The notes beneath the pieces were generated by a model that saw only the letters and a program-made list of their open reading frames with translations, had not been told where the DNA came from and searched no databases. Position numbers and translations under genes: made by a program. Shown in pieces: positions 13,001 to 23,410 of a DNA stretch of 64,000 nucleotides (positions are counted from its first letter, which is position 1; each line of letters starts with the position of its first letter). Origin of the DNA: Branchiostoma floridae (lineage: Eukaryota > Chordata > Leptocardii > Amphioxiformes > Branchiostomatidae); the NCBI RefSeq assembly GCF_000003815.2, contig NC_049982.1:29897997-29961996 (forward strand), in the 5' to 3' direction.

Positions 13001-15291
13001 TACATATTAGGCTCGATACCTGGTACTATACTGCACCTGGGCAGTAACGTATATGGTGCGTTACCTGGTACCTCTTTGGCACCGTATTACCTGAAGATGT
13101 TATACCTCGAAAGTCGATACTTGATGGTTCGGTGCAAACAAGCCATTGAAATGAAAAAGACGTTTTTTTGCAGTTGAGGTGGCATAAAAAACAGTGCTAT
13201 CGCGAACGTATAAATCCACACCATCTATGGTACGGAATACGTGAGCTATATGTTTTCAATTTGTCATAGTATTTTCTATCTTATGCAGGAAACATGTCCA
13301 AAGCACTAACAAAAACACAAGTGAATAATAGTTTCTCCAATATAAACACTATCTACGCGCAAGTTCATATACCTGCTCCGAAATGTTACAAAACACTAGT
13401 AAAGTACCAGAAACACGGGAAAAACACCAGTTCCTAAATAGAGTCATACTGGAGGTGAAGATACCCATAGGCTAGGTGCATATAACAAAATATGCGATAT
13501 GCTAATGAATACCTTATCTATATAACTAATAAAGTCATTCCATACTTATTTTGTGGTCAATTCATGGTAGAGGCTTCATATTGGAGATATATAGGTTGCT
13601 GGAGGATAGGTGAATACAATGAAATGCATCTTATGCCGAGGCTGAAGTATATGCAATAAAGAGAAAACAACCCTCCTTCTCTGAAACAACTTCAACTGTC
13701 TTATCAACATGTAATGACGTTGATATTAATACTCTGGATGGAGTTATGTATCAGACTCGTGTACTTATATCATTCTGAAACTGCATTTTATGATTTATAC
13801 CAATCAACTTCTAAAATGTTATCTAACCCCTTTTGGGGGGGGGGGGCGGAATCGGTAAAGGGGGGGGCGAGATAGGGGGCGAGATCACTAGCCGGGGAGG
13901 GCGAGATCGCTAGCGATTTCGCCCCGGGGGGGGGGGGGATCTCGGGGGGGGCGAGATCGCTGTAACACCTGTACAAGCCCTCCGGTATATATTCCCCTCC
14001 TGGCATTTTCCTTTCCCTGCATATCTTCCTTTCCCGTCGTATTCCCGGATAAAAATCGCGAATCGACGTCCACCAACCCCCACCCCCATTCCACGCATCT
14101 CACCAAAAAATATTTAGCCAAGGCCCTAAATACGTTAAGGAGAATGAGAAGGAGGCTACTAAAAGAGGATGAATATAGTCTGAAGGTGGACTTACTTTGC
14201 CAGAGGAGCGGTTACTCGCAGAGTAAGTCCATTCCATTTTGCCATGTTTTGAGAGCTGTTGGTGTTATTTTGGGTGGAATATTATCCAGTGTAAGCCCTT
14301 TACACCAATGAATGTGCATCGTCAAGTGCATCTCCAGTCTTCCCTGAGTAAGTCCATTTTTAGACCATTGGACATTGGTGAAAACGAAGGACTATGGTTC
14401 ATAGTGAGTCATTTATAAGCCCATGGTTTGCAAGGGACTGTGCGTAATTCACTCTCCTACATTGGGTTGACTATCGCGGCAATGCCTTACGATATCGGCT
14501 TTGCCTTTTCATCTTCAGAGAAAAGGTATTAGGTATTACGGTATTACTTATGAATATTAATGAGCTTACCTCGCGGGCCAATTAGCGCCCAGATTGAAAA
14601 TTTCGAAAGCGTGGCGTGCACAAGGATTTGTTAATTTTTGCGTGATGATAATGGTTTCTTTGTATGTCCGGTCGGTATTTGGTGGTGCCATGGCTGCCTT
14701 ATACCCATAGTATCGACAAATCTTAAATTTTGTACCCGAAAGACATTGCGGCTAAAGTCAACTCTGTGTGGGAGGATGTCTATTATCATATATTTCACAT
14801 TGCTCCCTAATAACGTATTCTCAGCCTGTTGATAATTACAACACTGGTTAACTAAGTCTTGTTGAAAACAGCCAAAGAGTTCATGTATGTAGTCGACATT
14901 GTGGTCGTCTGTGCCTCAACGCAATACTAACTTGTGCCTCCTCGTACTGCAGCTAGGTGTCGCTGCTGAAATGTGGAGAATGCGGTCCCAAACGTGACTG
15001 TATTGCCCTCAGGAAGGCGACCAACTTCATTAAACTATTTATGAAGGTTACCAAATTGAATGATTTGTCAAGGATACCATGTGAATAAAAAAAACATGTC
15101 TAGCAAAAGGCTAGGAAATAAGTGTTAATGGATGCTTAGTTTTAAACCGAAACATGCATAGTTAATCCAAATTTGTTTTTTCTTTCATCAAGTCGTTCCT
15201 GAAGTTGACGTTTGGAATGAAGACGCCGTCGGACTGCATCGTCAGTCAACTCAACATCGTCGCCTCCAGGCCGAAGAAAGCCAAGAAGTAA
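1021..15291 (+). CDS. MID-like TRIM E3 ubiquitin ligase with C-terminal DOC/APC10-like domain (12 exons, 540 aa)
   Basis: Exons: 1021-1270, 2089-2189, 4212-4406, 5617-5730, 6391-6486, 6648-6749, 9026-9157, 9537-9559, 10037-10146, 10770-10957, 12464-12676, 15193-15291. All have GT/AG borders and matching phases. Residues 1-84 are a C3HC4 RING (C10, C13, C25, H27, C30, C33, C71, C74). B-box 1 begins at C116/C119, split by an intron inside its CxxC. B-box 2 has the full C175-H178-C187-D190-C195-C198-H204-H207 set. Residues about 215-330 are coiled coil and about 331-374 resemble the COS box of MID1/TRIM18, with similar spacing throughout. The last three exons (about 405-537) instead resemble the DOC domain of APC10/HERC2/ZZEF1: a TYWxSxSG motif, then HWVRLQL, PEKVTIMAGDDFDN and a final VSQLNI strand. 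TRIM proteins of this class bind microtubules through COS and ubiquitinate targets; a DOC tail would recruit different substrates. The RING-to-COS call is firm; the DOC call is from motif memory. Confidence 0.88.
1531..1567. repeat. Short perfect-stem hairpin, related to ends repeated near 23.9 and 24.7 kb
   Basis: GACTGTTGTTGATGG is followed after seven bases by its near-exact inverse CCGTCAACAACAGTC, inside intron 1 of the TRIM-like gene. The same GCGACTGTTGTTGACGG word recurs at about 23942 and, as GCGACTTTTGTTGACGG, at about 24696. This suggests the ends of one mobile family. Confidence 0.5.
2819..3800. repeat. Degenerate AT-rich tandem repeat, about 245-bp unit, three copies
   Basis: Three successive units begin near 2912, 3152 and 3408. 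Each has the same order of words: a TACATATG-type start, GGAATGCAG, TCATTAATTATG, TTTGCATAATTA, CTATCTACATAC and ATGACGATC. Flanking parts (2819-2900 and 3570-3800) carry the phrases 'cctgcagtt' and 'ccgctaggggg', also seen in the roughly 1.05-kb element at 18188 and 54779, so this looks like an expanded internal piece of that family. It lies in intron 2 of the TRIM-like gene. Confidence 0.65.
4432..5036. repeat. 31-bp minisatellite, about 19 units, in TRIM intron 3
   Basis: The unit reads CTAGCTCCAGTGCACTGTG followed by AACCTGTAACAC. Several units carry a longer ending, CTGTTGGACAACAT, which recurs at intervals and points to a higher-order structure. Variant bases (GTGAACC, GCGAACC, GTAAACC) alternate between units. 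The array stops abruptly at the hammerhead-like sequence at 5047. Confidence 0.9.
5040..5165 (+). mobile_element. Penelope-like element terminal remnant with hammerhead-ribozyme-like core
   Basis: CTGATGA at 5047-5053 is followed by a GATGAC/GTCATC stem and then CGAAACGTT at 5071-5079. That order, CUGANGA - stem II - GAAA, is the hammerhead core. Downstream, 'ccaacctgatgaacttattcatcga' at about 5135-5158 matches the corresponding end of the intact Penelope-like element near 53690-53715. I read it as a remnant end of a related element in TRIM intron 3. Confidence 0.65.
5209..5450. repeat. Degenerate TATC/TTCATC microsatellite
   Basis: Pyrimidine-rich runs of 'tatctatccatc' and 'tattcatc' type words occupy this part of TRIM intron 3. 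Open frames through it are low-complexity artefacts. Confidence 0.7.
7385..7462. repeat. (AAAT)n-type microsatellite
   Basis: AAATAAAT and AATGCATAAATA runs lie in intron 6 of the TRIM-like gene. A related run occurs at 8160-8220. Confidence 0.8.
8219..8640. mobile_element. Fragment of the 1.05-kb repeat family seen at 18188 and 54779
   Basis: The words 'gatttttggtatgtg', 'cccctagcggc', 'tactgcag' and 'gataactcaagaa' (here 'ggaataactcaagaagg'), then an AT-rich 'tttgcataattaat' tail, occur in the same order as in the two fuller copies. No intact ends are visible. Confidence 0.6.
11363..12217 (+). pseudogene. Truncated non-LTR retrotransposon (LINE) reverse transcriptase, 3' part
   Basis: Two frames joined by a shift near 11780-11820 translate to the C-terminal half of a LINE reverse transcriptase. 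The first ends the palm and carries the thumb (KCKSMIV-like lysine motif, LLGLTIRRDLTWSHHIDK). The second carries the conserved tail (AIQRRATTIID, LSLLHRMYH, LPATVKLWNCLP). The catalytic palm motif and everything 5' are missing. It lies in intron 10 of the TRIM-like gene in the same orientation. A related tail fragment is at about 21890-22130. Confidence 0.8.
12847..13969. mobile_element. Non-autonomous element with C/G-run terminal inverted repeats
   Basis: The left end GGTGTCACAGCG is followed by 'ttctcgcc' and poly-C. The right end is the inverse: poly-G, 'gcgagatcgctgtaacacc'. Inside each end come further 'gggcgagatcactag' modules. About 1.1 kb lies between the ends with no coding sequence I recognise. 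It sits between TRIM exons 11 and 12. Open frames in the poly-G part are artefacts. Confidence 0.65.
13970..15192. other. Remainder of TRIM intron 11, no gene recognised
   Basis: I examined short open stretches near 14126-14222 and 14998-15050 as possible extra exons. The frame joins perfectly (phase 0 to phase 0) from exon 11 straight to exon 12, so no further exon is needed. Confidence 0.5.
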
Positions 15292-17473
15292 CATGACCCA
15301 CATCAACCAAATCTACTGACCTATGAATTAAGGGACTGCCCTGAAAAAATCATGATGGGAGAATAACATGGTGGGCTAAATATGGGATAGAACTACACTT
15401 TTTATAACAGTGTCTTGTTCCGTGATAATCAATATCATTAGCCACGTGGCGAGAGAACTGCAAGCCGAGGGTTGAAAAAGAGTGCGTCTCAAAATCTCCC
15501 CGTCTAGCAATTTTTTGCTACCTTTACCTTTGCCTGAGGGTCGGGCTCTATGATAGCATCCAGTATCAGCCTCCTCCATCTCCCTCCTGTCTCTGTTGGC
15601 GCACTCTACCAGCGGCTTGCTAATCAACCCTCGGGTCATCGCCCCAACTGATTTTGTTGTAGCAAATCGTTTAAACATTTCGTCAAAAGTAAAGTTAGAC
15701 TATTTTTGTGCATTATTTAGCAATTTCTTTTTTTCACTTTGGCATTTTTCGGCAGGACACTGGAGGAAACAGTAGATAATCATTATAATGATACTTTTAT
15801 CGTTATTCGCAATACTCAGATTTCACCATACATTGTGTTTCTATGTGTTTTCGCCATTGTCGATGTATGAAGATTATTACAACATTAATACAGTCTGAAT
15901 CAAGCAGATATAATAAGCAGAGGATATGTTACAACTAACAACAATCGGCCGTGTATTTGGGAAATATGAACGTAAACCAGTCAATGGTATATGTAGTGAA
16001 TGGTAACTGATGCGTCTTTCAGTTGTTTGTGTAAAATTTGCATTGTGTATGGTATTAAACGGTTGTCTAACATAAAAAAAACATTTTCACAAGTCAATAT
16101 TAACTTTTGGTTAGGGTTAAGAAATGGGAACGTTTTATTGAATATTGTTGGGAGGTCATCTAAGGGACATCCGAAAAGTGGCCACTATGGACAGGTGGCA
16201 CACCATTGACTAGTACATATTTTAATGTAGTTTCTAAAATCATTTAGCTCTCTATTGTTAAGTGAACTTTTACCCACTTAACCTCTTATGAATATATGTG
16301 CACAATTTGTTGCAAAAATACTTATGATAACGATAGAAATCTATAACACGTATTGGCACCGATATCTTCCATGTACCTCACATGCATATTACTATTATAG
16401 CTGACTGCATGTTGAATAGTCGTTGTCCGATAAAAGGTCCAAAAAGACAAACTTTATTGGCACGAAAAAAAGAGACTATTGTATAATTACGTATGTACAT
16501 GTACATTTTGCAGGTAACCAGATGACAACAACAAGTTATCTACTTGCATATTCTGAGCCAAGGTGTCAAAACTGTTATGTGTCAGTATAAACATAAGATG
16601 AGATTTTACAGCCGAATCTCTATAATATCAATATTCCTTTTTTTCTTCTAAATTGTTCGAACGAAAACAAACAAAATGCAACTCTGAACATGTGTGCAAG
16701 TATTTCCATCTAAGATGTAACCCTAATGAAAGAATCTATACAAATACCCGAAAGAACAATCTTTAAAAATGTATGTGTTTTTTACGGTAAGAACAGTTAC
16801 GTTCCAACAATTTGCATAATTATCAAAAAGGTATATTTGGGATATTACCCCCATAAAAAGTAGGTGTCAACCGGGCAGTCTACTCAGTCTATTACTGGCA
16901 GAAAGACATAATTCTCTGAACACTAATCCACAAGGAGGTATAAATTGTTCTTTTTCAGTCCACTGACCCAGTTACAAAAGGTTATATCATGCTGTATCAT
17001 ACATGGGTTAGAAATTAGGTAACAGTTACTTATCTCAATAAGATTGTTTTTAACTTTCGAAAATGTTAGAACTAACGGTAACAAACAAATTGATTCTCAA
17101 TGATTAAATCTAGTAGATAATTTCTTGTAAAAACACTACAGACAGATATAATCTATTACGTATTATAATTTTATATCATATATAAAGTCATATATTTATG
17201 TCATATTTCAATCCCATCACCGATTTGAATTCGAACTGTATTGTAAGTAAAAAAAGAAGTTGTTTTAGTTTGTAGGAATGCCTTGGCAATTGTCCACAAA
17301 AATAGAAGAAAAAAAAACACTTCAACTCACATTAAACATTTCAAAGCTTTAGTTCTGTTATGCAGGTGAATAAAGTATTCATTCCTACGCCGAAAATTGG
17401 AAACAGCTTGTATCTTTTGTTTGTTATGTCACGCCATTGATGAAAGATCTTGTTTCGACATTTGCCGATAATT
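15292..17473. other. Intergenic region between the TRIM-like and XK-related genes
   Basis: The two genes are convergent here. Apart from the NHLRC3-like fragment at 16328-16376 I see no coding sequence, only AT-rich unique-looking DNA. Confidence 0.5.
16328..16376 (-). pseudogene. Fragment resembling the last coding segment of NHLRC3
   Basis: On the minus strand this encodes [11 protein letters not shown]. That closely matches [13 protein letters not shown] at the very end of the NHLRC3 gene (38147-38190). Twenty-five consecutive bases are identical (within 16349-16374). No other exon of that gene is seen nearby, so it looks like a copied exon scrap rather than a gene. Confidence 0.6.
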
Positions 17474-20400
17474 TTACTCGGCCTGTATAACACTACGCGG
17501 TCTACGAGTGTAACACAACAGATACAGCGGCATAAGAACCAAGAAGGCTACTGCAGTGCCAGTCATAACACCAAAGAGTACGTACAAGTCATACCAAGCA
17601 CTGACGTCCTTCTGTATGTACCATACTGTGACCATTATATAGTTCCCTGCGAAGGTCAGGGCACTGTTTACATACGGCGGGAACATGGAACGTGACCTTG
17701 ACCCAAAGGTTACCCAGGCCAGGATGTCATAAGGTGAGACGGTGAACAGGTTGAAGCAGATCTGCATGCATTCGCCGCAATCGGAGTAGAAGTCGTTGTC
17801 AGGATCTACCCAGCCTCTGTCGTACGTCTCGCCTCTGAACACGCTCTCTGTTATCGCCATCACCAACCTGGAATTAATCATGTTTTGTGGTGATAAAGAA
17901 TTATGTATTCAGTTAGACTCAGTGAGGTTTAGCCGTTATAATAGTGTGGTTGGCGACCTAACATAGCACGGATATATTACGGGCGACGCGCGTGCCCTGT
18001 ACAGCCAACTTACAACATTCGTGTGAGAAAGGCTTAAAGCCATACTATGTACGGTCTCACTAAATACCGAAAACAACCGAAAACAACTCGATAAATACCG
18101 AACATAACTCGAAACCTTCTAAAACAAGCATGAAAAACTGATCAGAACTCGAAAACAGCCGAAAAATAACTCATAAACAACTAGTTATTACCTCCATGAA
18201 ATGTCATGGAGGTTATATTTTACCCCGCGTTTGTGTGTGTGTTTGTGTGACACTGTGTGTGTGTGTGTAAACAAAATAACTCAAGAACGGCTGGGTGGAT
18301 TGGTTTCATACTTCGTGTGTTGGTAGTGTGTGATGAAAGCTGGAAATGATTAGATTTTGGGCCCCCTAGCTGCTTCTCCTGGTACTGCAGCGCAACTTCC
18401 GGTTTTGCTATCTCGGTGTTCTGAACATGCTATGGCCACGATTTTTGAGTATTAGATAGCTCTTGTGCTCAGGAAGAAATGACATAAGTTTGGGCCCCCT
18501 AGCGTCTAATTTTGGGATAGCAGGGGCATTTTTGTCAAAAACTTCTGAAGACGATAACTCAAGAAGGGAACAACGAATTTTCATGATTTTTGGTATGTAG
18601 GTACCTTAGACAATGTTGTACAAGATAACATACTAATTATGCAAAATTGGAGTACATTTAGATAATTAATGAGAATATTCTATCATAGCAGTTTTTTCAA
18701 TGTATCTCTTGTTATGGTCTTGACATTTAGGTGGTAGATAGCTTTTAGTACCATGACAAAGTGGAGCAAGTTTCAGCCCCCTAACATTTAATTGTGGAAC
18801 TGCAGAGGCGTTTTTGTCAAGACACTCCAAAGAGGATAACTGCAGAAAGGAACAACGGATTGCCTCCATTTTAGGCATGCAGGTAGCTTAGGCAAAGATT
18901 TTCATAATGATATACATGTTATGCAAATGAGGACTTAATTTGCATTATTAATGAGGGAATTGTATAATTCCATTGTTTTTAATAACTGGACTTCAATAAA
19001 TGTAACACATGTTAATTATGATAGGTGGAATGTAAGCAGATACCAAATATGGTAATGAGGAACTTATTTGCGTAATTTATTGAAAAATCGCAAAACCGCT
19101 TTATGATTAATAATGGGAATTTTATAATTGTGACATGTGTACGTTATTCAATAATGAACAACACCATGCATAAATTATGCTAATGTGTTAGTCAATTGCA
19201 TAAAATTTACGAAAGCTCTAAATTTTCATGGAGGTATGAGGTCGCCGAACTCTAGTTTCTATTTTATTTTCATCTACTGGTTACTATCCCTTGAATTATT
19301 TTCTCCACGGCCGAGGGGGTGATTCTGAATGAAGGATGACTGAACTGAATTGAACTAAATGAAAGATTCTTCCAGCAAAGCGGATGTAGCCTATGGAAAC
19401 ACCTTTCCATCACACACTGTTTATGGTTTAGAGCGAAATCCTTATTTTGATCATTTAGGTTAATCCAGAATTAGGGGCCTCTGTGGTAATACACGTTTGA
19501 CTTTGAATTTATTTAGATCCACTTTAAGCTAACAATATTATGTTGCCAGCTATTCTTCCAGTGGTCCACATAAAATACACCAATACACGCACAACATTAC
19601 ATGCATACATAACATATGTATGTATTGCGGTTTGTCTATTTAAAGCGATTTGTTGTGGCAGCGGAAATGCGTTATAATTGAGCAAGACATGTACATAATT
19701 GTTTTGGTTTCTAGAAAAAATGTAGTAAACATTAGGTAAATAGGCAGCATGCAAATTCAGCAGTAATTAATAAGCAAACCTATTTTCCAAGCAGAGGTTT
19801 TGTCGGGGGATAGTAGTGACTGCGATTTCTCGTTGTGGTCACTACTACACCCCCGCCCCACCGTAACCTCTGCTTGGAGTTACACAAAGGATCCCAAGTA
19901 GTATAGATAGCCATTACGAGTTTGCGAGCTGACCAAGCAGTCCCCGCTTATAACTGGATCCGTGAATCTGAACATTAATGTATTCGAACGTTAACAGGCA
20001 AAGGAGATCGTTGACTCTATCATCACTAATACTGTATGAAAAACATGGGTCGTCAAACAAATTAATCCTTTTAGCCTATATCCTGTCCAAAACAATATTA
20101 TTAAATAATAACCCATTGAAATGATTGTCTGTTGTTTATGGTTGTGTTGATTTGATTTCTGTTGTTTTCGGTAGTTTCAAGTTGTTTTCAGTTGTTTTCG
20201 GTTGTTTTCGGTAACTAGTGAAAGTTGTTTTCGGTTGTTTTCGGTAACTAGTGAAAGTTGTTTTCGGTTGTTTTCGGTAGTTTTCGGTTGTTTTCGGTTG
20301 TTTTCGATTGTTTTCGGTTGTTTTCGGTATTTAGTGAGACCAATACTNNNNNNNNNNNNNNNNNNNNNNNNNNNNNNNNNNNNNNNNNNNNNNNNNNNNN

Positions 20401-21831
20401 NNNNNNNNNNNNNNNNNNNNNNNNNNNNNNNNNNNNNNNNNNNNNNNTACAACACTTCAATGGGCTATTATTTAATGATTTTGACTTTATTTTGGACAGG
20501 AGCTAGGCTAGGATGGATCCATTTGTTTGACGACCCATGTTATTAACACAGTATTAGTGATGATAAAGTCAGCGATCTCCTTTGCCTGTTCGAATATATT
20601 AATGTTCTAATTCAGATTCACGGATCCTGTCACTGGGGTTGCTTGGTCAACTCGCAAACTCATCAATGGATATCTATACTACTTGGCATCTATTGTGTAA
20701 CTCCAAGCAGAGGTAACGGTAAGGGCGGGGTGTAGCATTGGCCACAACAAGTAATCACAGTTACTGCAATGCCCCGACGAAACCTCTGCTGGGAAAATAA
20801 ATTTGATTATTAATTACTGCTGGCAATTTTACTGCCTATTTAGCTAATGTGTACATATTTTTTCTAGCAACCAATATAATCTAGTATATTTCTTGTTCAA
20901 TTATAACGCATTGCCACAACAAATCGGTTTAAATGGAAAAAACCGAGGACGTGTAATATTTTTCTGAATCCAATTTGATCACAGCTGTGGGCGAGACTAC
21001 AAGCTCCCTGGCATATGTTGCTTTTCTTGCAAATGGCGACTTTTTCAGCATTAGCGTCTAGACAGATTTTATGATATAGACCATGGCTATAATAAAAATT
21101 GTAAGTTCTGCTCACCAGTGAACGCCCAACACGATGAAGACTCCGTAGGTGGACAGTGATGAGAACACGCTAATGGCCACGACCCGACAACAAAGCTCCA
21201 CAATTTTCCAGAATCCGAACGGAGTTCCGTGCTGCAATGTCAGCAGACATAATTGCCTGTTGGGCATGTAGTGCATCTCCCAGTCCCACACAGACTTCAA
21301 GGTAGCTACTACCGACATCAACATTGACACGTACTTCACTGTTTCTATCTCCATCCGCTCCAGTTCACCCGTCACTATAATAACGTGAATCTGTATGCAG
21401 ATCTGCGGCACGGACTCCAGGAGAGAGCCAATCAGGTGTGTGAGTGGAAGGAAGTGGTGAAACGTGCGCGACACCCCATCATTGCTGTAATTTCTGTTCT
21501 CGAGTATGTTTTCAGGGTCGTACTCATCTATTTGGTTATGGCAATAGCACATCCCAAACATGAGTTGGAGATATTTAAGAGCCACACCGATCAGGAGGAG
21601 GTAGAGGACGAAACTACGTGGGTTCAGTCCCTCTTGGTACCACATGATCATGTTTATGATGAGTTGCGGCCCCAAGGTGAAGCCTAGGGTCAACGCAAAC
21701 CAATAGGTGTCACCATTTAGGTAGTACTCCACCGCCAACGTAATGTCAGTCCCCACGTCCGCGACGTAAATCATGAGCTTAAGAAGGCTCATGAGGACAA
21801 ACCAGCTGCCGTAGCAACACTTAGCACACAT
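17474..21831 (-). CDS. XK-related (XKR family) multi-pass membrane protein, 2 coding exons, 369 aa
   Basis: Coding exons on the minus strand are 21831-21116 and 17867-17474. The GT donor (21115-21114) and AG acceptor (17869-17868) join a split TGG codon. The protein is rich in hydrophobic segments. It has XK-family hallmarks: an N-terminal VADVGTDITLAVEYYL membrane segment, LESVPQICIQIH, and WDWEMHYMPNRQ followed by a cluster of membrane helices. Length fits the family (about 350-450 aa). Family members include phospholipid scramblases (XKR8 type), but the substrate cannot be read from sequence. I chose the ATG at 21831 because an acceptor-like 'ttttgttttccag' lies just upstream on the minus strand, implying a spliced 5' leader. 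An additional upstream coding exon is possible. The 3.2-kb intron contains a 1.05-kb repeat, a long palindrome and the assembly gap. Confidence 0.87.
18188..19257. mobile_element. About 1.07-kb non-autonomous element, copy A
   Basis: It begins 'ttacctccatgaaatgtcatgg' with a small palindrome and ends 'catggaggtatgaggtcgcc' then 'gaactctagttt'. The start and end share an inverted CCTCCATG. Almost the same sequence, end to end, is found at 54779-55836. No coding capacity is apparent. Internal pieces recur near 2.8-3.8 kb and 8.2-8.6 kb. Confidence 0.8.
20140..20347. repeat. GTTTTCGGTT minisatellite in the loop of the palindrome
   Basis: Repeats of GTTGTTTTCGGT with interspersed AACTAGTGAAA run into the N gap. 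An inverse-oriented stretch of the same words (CCGAAAACAACCGAAAACAA preceded by GGTCTCACTAAATA) occurs at 18044-18180. Confidence 0.85.
20348..20447. other. Assembly gap of 100 N
   Basis: Exactly 100 ambiguous bases, the usual placeholder for a gap of unknown size. It sits in the loop of the inverted repeat. Confidence 0.99.
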
Positions 21832-21889
21832 GATGGGAGGAGTACAGATTTTAACCAACCTGGAAAACAAAAAGTGAGGAATGAATTCA

Positions 21890-22130
21890 AAGAACACCTC
21901 GTATATCGCCGGAAAAACTCGTCTATCGACATCCTAACAAAGTGCGTTCCTGTCACAAAGGAACCATTATCCGTGCTACAATTAAACTGTAGAACTGCCT
22001 TCCGCAGGACATTGTGAACATCAATGATCTACAGAACTTTACACGTATAAGGTAAACATCCACCTCAGTGCCACCCGTCAGCGTGCTGTGTTGTAAAGTT
22101 TGCCTTTTTAATTTGTTTTTTCCCAGTTCA
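21890..22130 (+). pseudogene. LINE tail fragment
   Basis: 'tatcgccggaaaaactcgtc', 'aacatcctaacaaagtgcg' and 'ctgccttccgcaggacattg' parallel the terminal reverse-transcriptase segment of the LINE remnant at 11985-12200. Only the extreme 3' part is present. It lies immediately upstream of the XK-related gene. Confidence 0.6.
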
Positions 22131-22639
22131 GCATGGCTGCTAATTAATCAATAATAAGCTGAAATTTTGGTAAACAGCGTGAATAAAAAAAGTAAGTAGT
22201 GATGTAATGCGAGAATAGAAACCCATGGCAAGCTTATGGTAAAATACTCATTTTAATTTATGGGACGCAAGTCGGTCTAGGGGGGCATTCTAACGTTGCT
22301 AATTGCGTGGCTGTTTTCTATTTGGTTGTTGTTGTAGTGGTAAATATTTAGCAAATAAAGACAATGCTTTGACAGCAAACATTATTGCAAATTGCTACCC
22401 AGGTACGTTGGTGTACGAAAAACACACTGTGGTACGTGACCCAAACCATTGCAAGCGTGGCCTGAATCTAGGGAAATGTCAAACGCCATCCATATGTCCT
22501 AAATGACTTCTAATCGTATCTATCCGAAATGTCGACAATACATAATAAACTCCTGAAGCCGTGTGAAGTACTGGAAGCATATTTCGTATGTAACTCGTAA
22601 TTATATTTCAGCCATACATAGTATGGTGAAATATATTGT

Positions 22640-23410
22640 ATTCGTAATGTTTCTTCTTTCTTTCTTTCTTCTTCTTCTTCTTTCTCCTGTCAAATCTTCA
22701 AAGTGATTCATCTCCGCCGTTCCTGGACCGAATGATCTGAAATTTGGCACAGGGGTAGAATGGGCCAATACCTTGATGCTTTTTTCTCAGTTTTTTCATA
22801 TCTGCCTCTAAAATGATTTTATTGAGATTTTTTGGTCAATTTTAGACCAAAACTGTATATTTTGGCCCCTGTACCCTGGTATTACAACCAAATGAGCTGA
22901 AATTTGACAGAGATGTGCCTTGATAATGCCCCCATATAAATTCGATAACACTTTTGGTGTACAGTACAACAAAATGCTTATTTTTGCGATTTTATGACCA
23001 ATTTTTGACCAAAAAAGGACACTTTTGGCCCCTGTACCCTGGTATTACAACCAAATGAGCTGAAATTTGACAGAGATGTGCCTAGATAATGCCCCCATAT
23101 AAATTCAATAACACTTTTGGTGTACAGTACAAGAAAATGCTTATTTTTGCGATTTTTTGACCAATTTTTGACCAAAAAAGGACACTTTTGGCTCCTGTAC
23201 CTTGGTATTGCAACCGAATGAGCTGAAATTCGACAGAGATGTGCCTTGATAATCCCTTCATATAAATTCAATAACACTTTTGGTGTACAGTGCAACAAAA
23301 TGCTTATTTTTGCGATTTTTGGCCAATTTTTGACCAAAAAAGGACACTTTTGGCTCCTGTTCCCTGGTATTACAATTAAATGACCTGAAATTTGGTATAG
23401 ATAGGCAATA
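22640..23410. repeat. Tandem repeat, about 164-bp unit, roughly 3.5 copies
   Basis: The landmark GTACCCTGGTATTACAAC recurs at about 22871, 23034, 23198 and 23360. Each is followed by an 'atgagctgaaatttgacag' phrase and 'caatttttgaccaaaaaagg'. No coding potential. Confidence 0.8.

Larger units (their letters stand above)
19640..20935. repeat. Long imperfect inverted repeat (arms about 480 bp) around an assembly gap
   Basis: The left arm (about 19640-20130) and right arm (about 20450-20935) are inverse copies differing by scattered substitutions and small indels. Shared words include 'cgatttgttgtggca', 'gcgttataattga', 'gcagtaattaata', 'agcagaggtt', 'aacctctgcttggagttac', 'aagtagtatagata', 'ggatccgtgaatctga' and 'acatgggtcgtcaaacaaa'. 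Between the arms lies a TTTTCGG-type array and 100 Ns. Each arm itself contains an inner 'agcagaggt...acctctgcttgg' hairpin. Confidence 0.85.

Noticed and set aside
13788-14121. Proline- or glycine-rich open frames near the poly-G run
   Set aside because: Low-complexity translation of the ends of the element at 12847-13969.
14998-15060. Possible extra exon (ATNFIKLFMK) between TRIM exons 11 and 12
   Set aside because: Exons 11 and 12 already join in phase and give a continuous DOC-like ending. Including this stretch would disturb the alignment.
20202-20546. Open frames running through the gap
   Set aside because: They consist of the TTTTCGG array and N bases.
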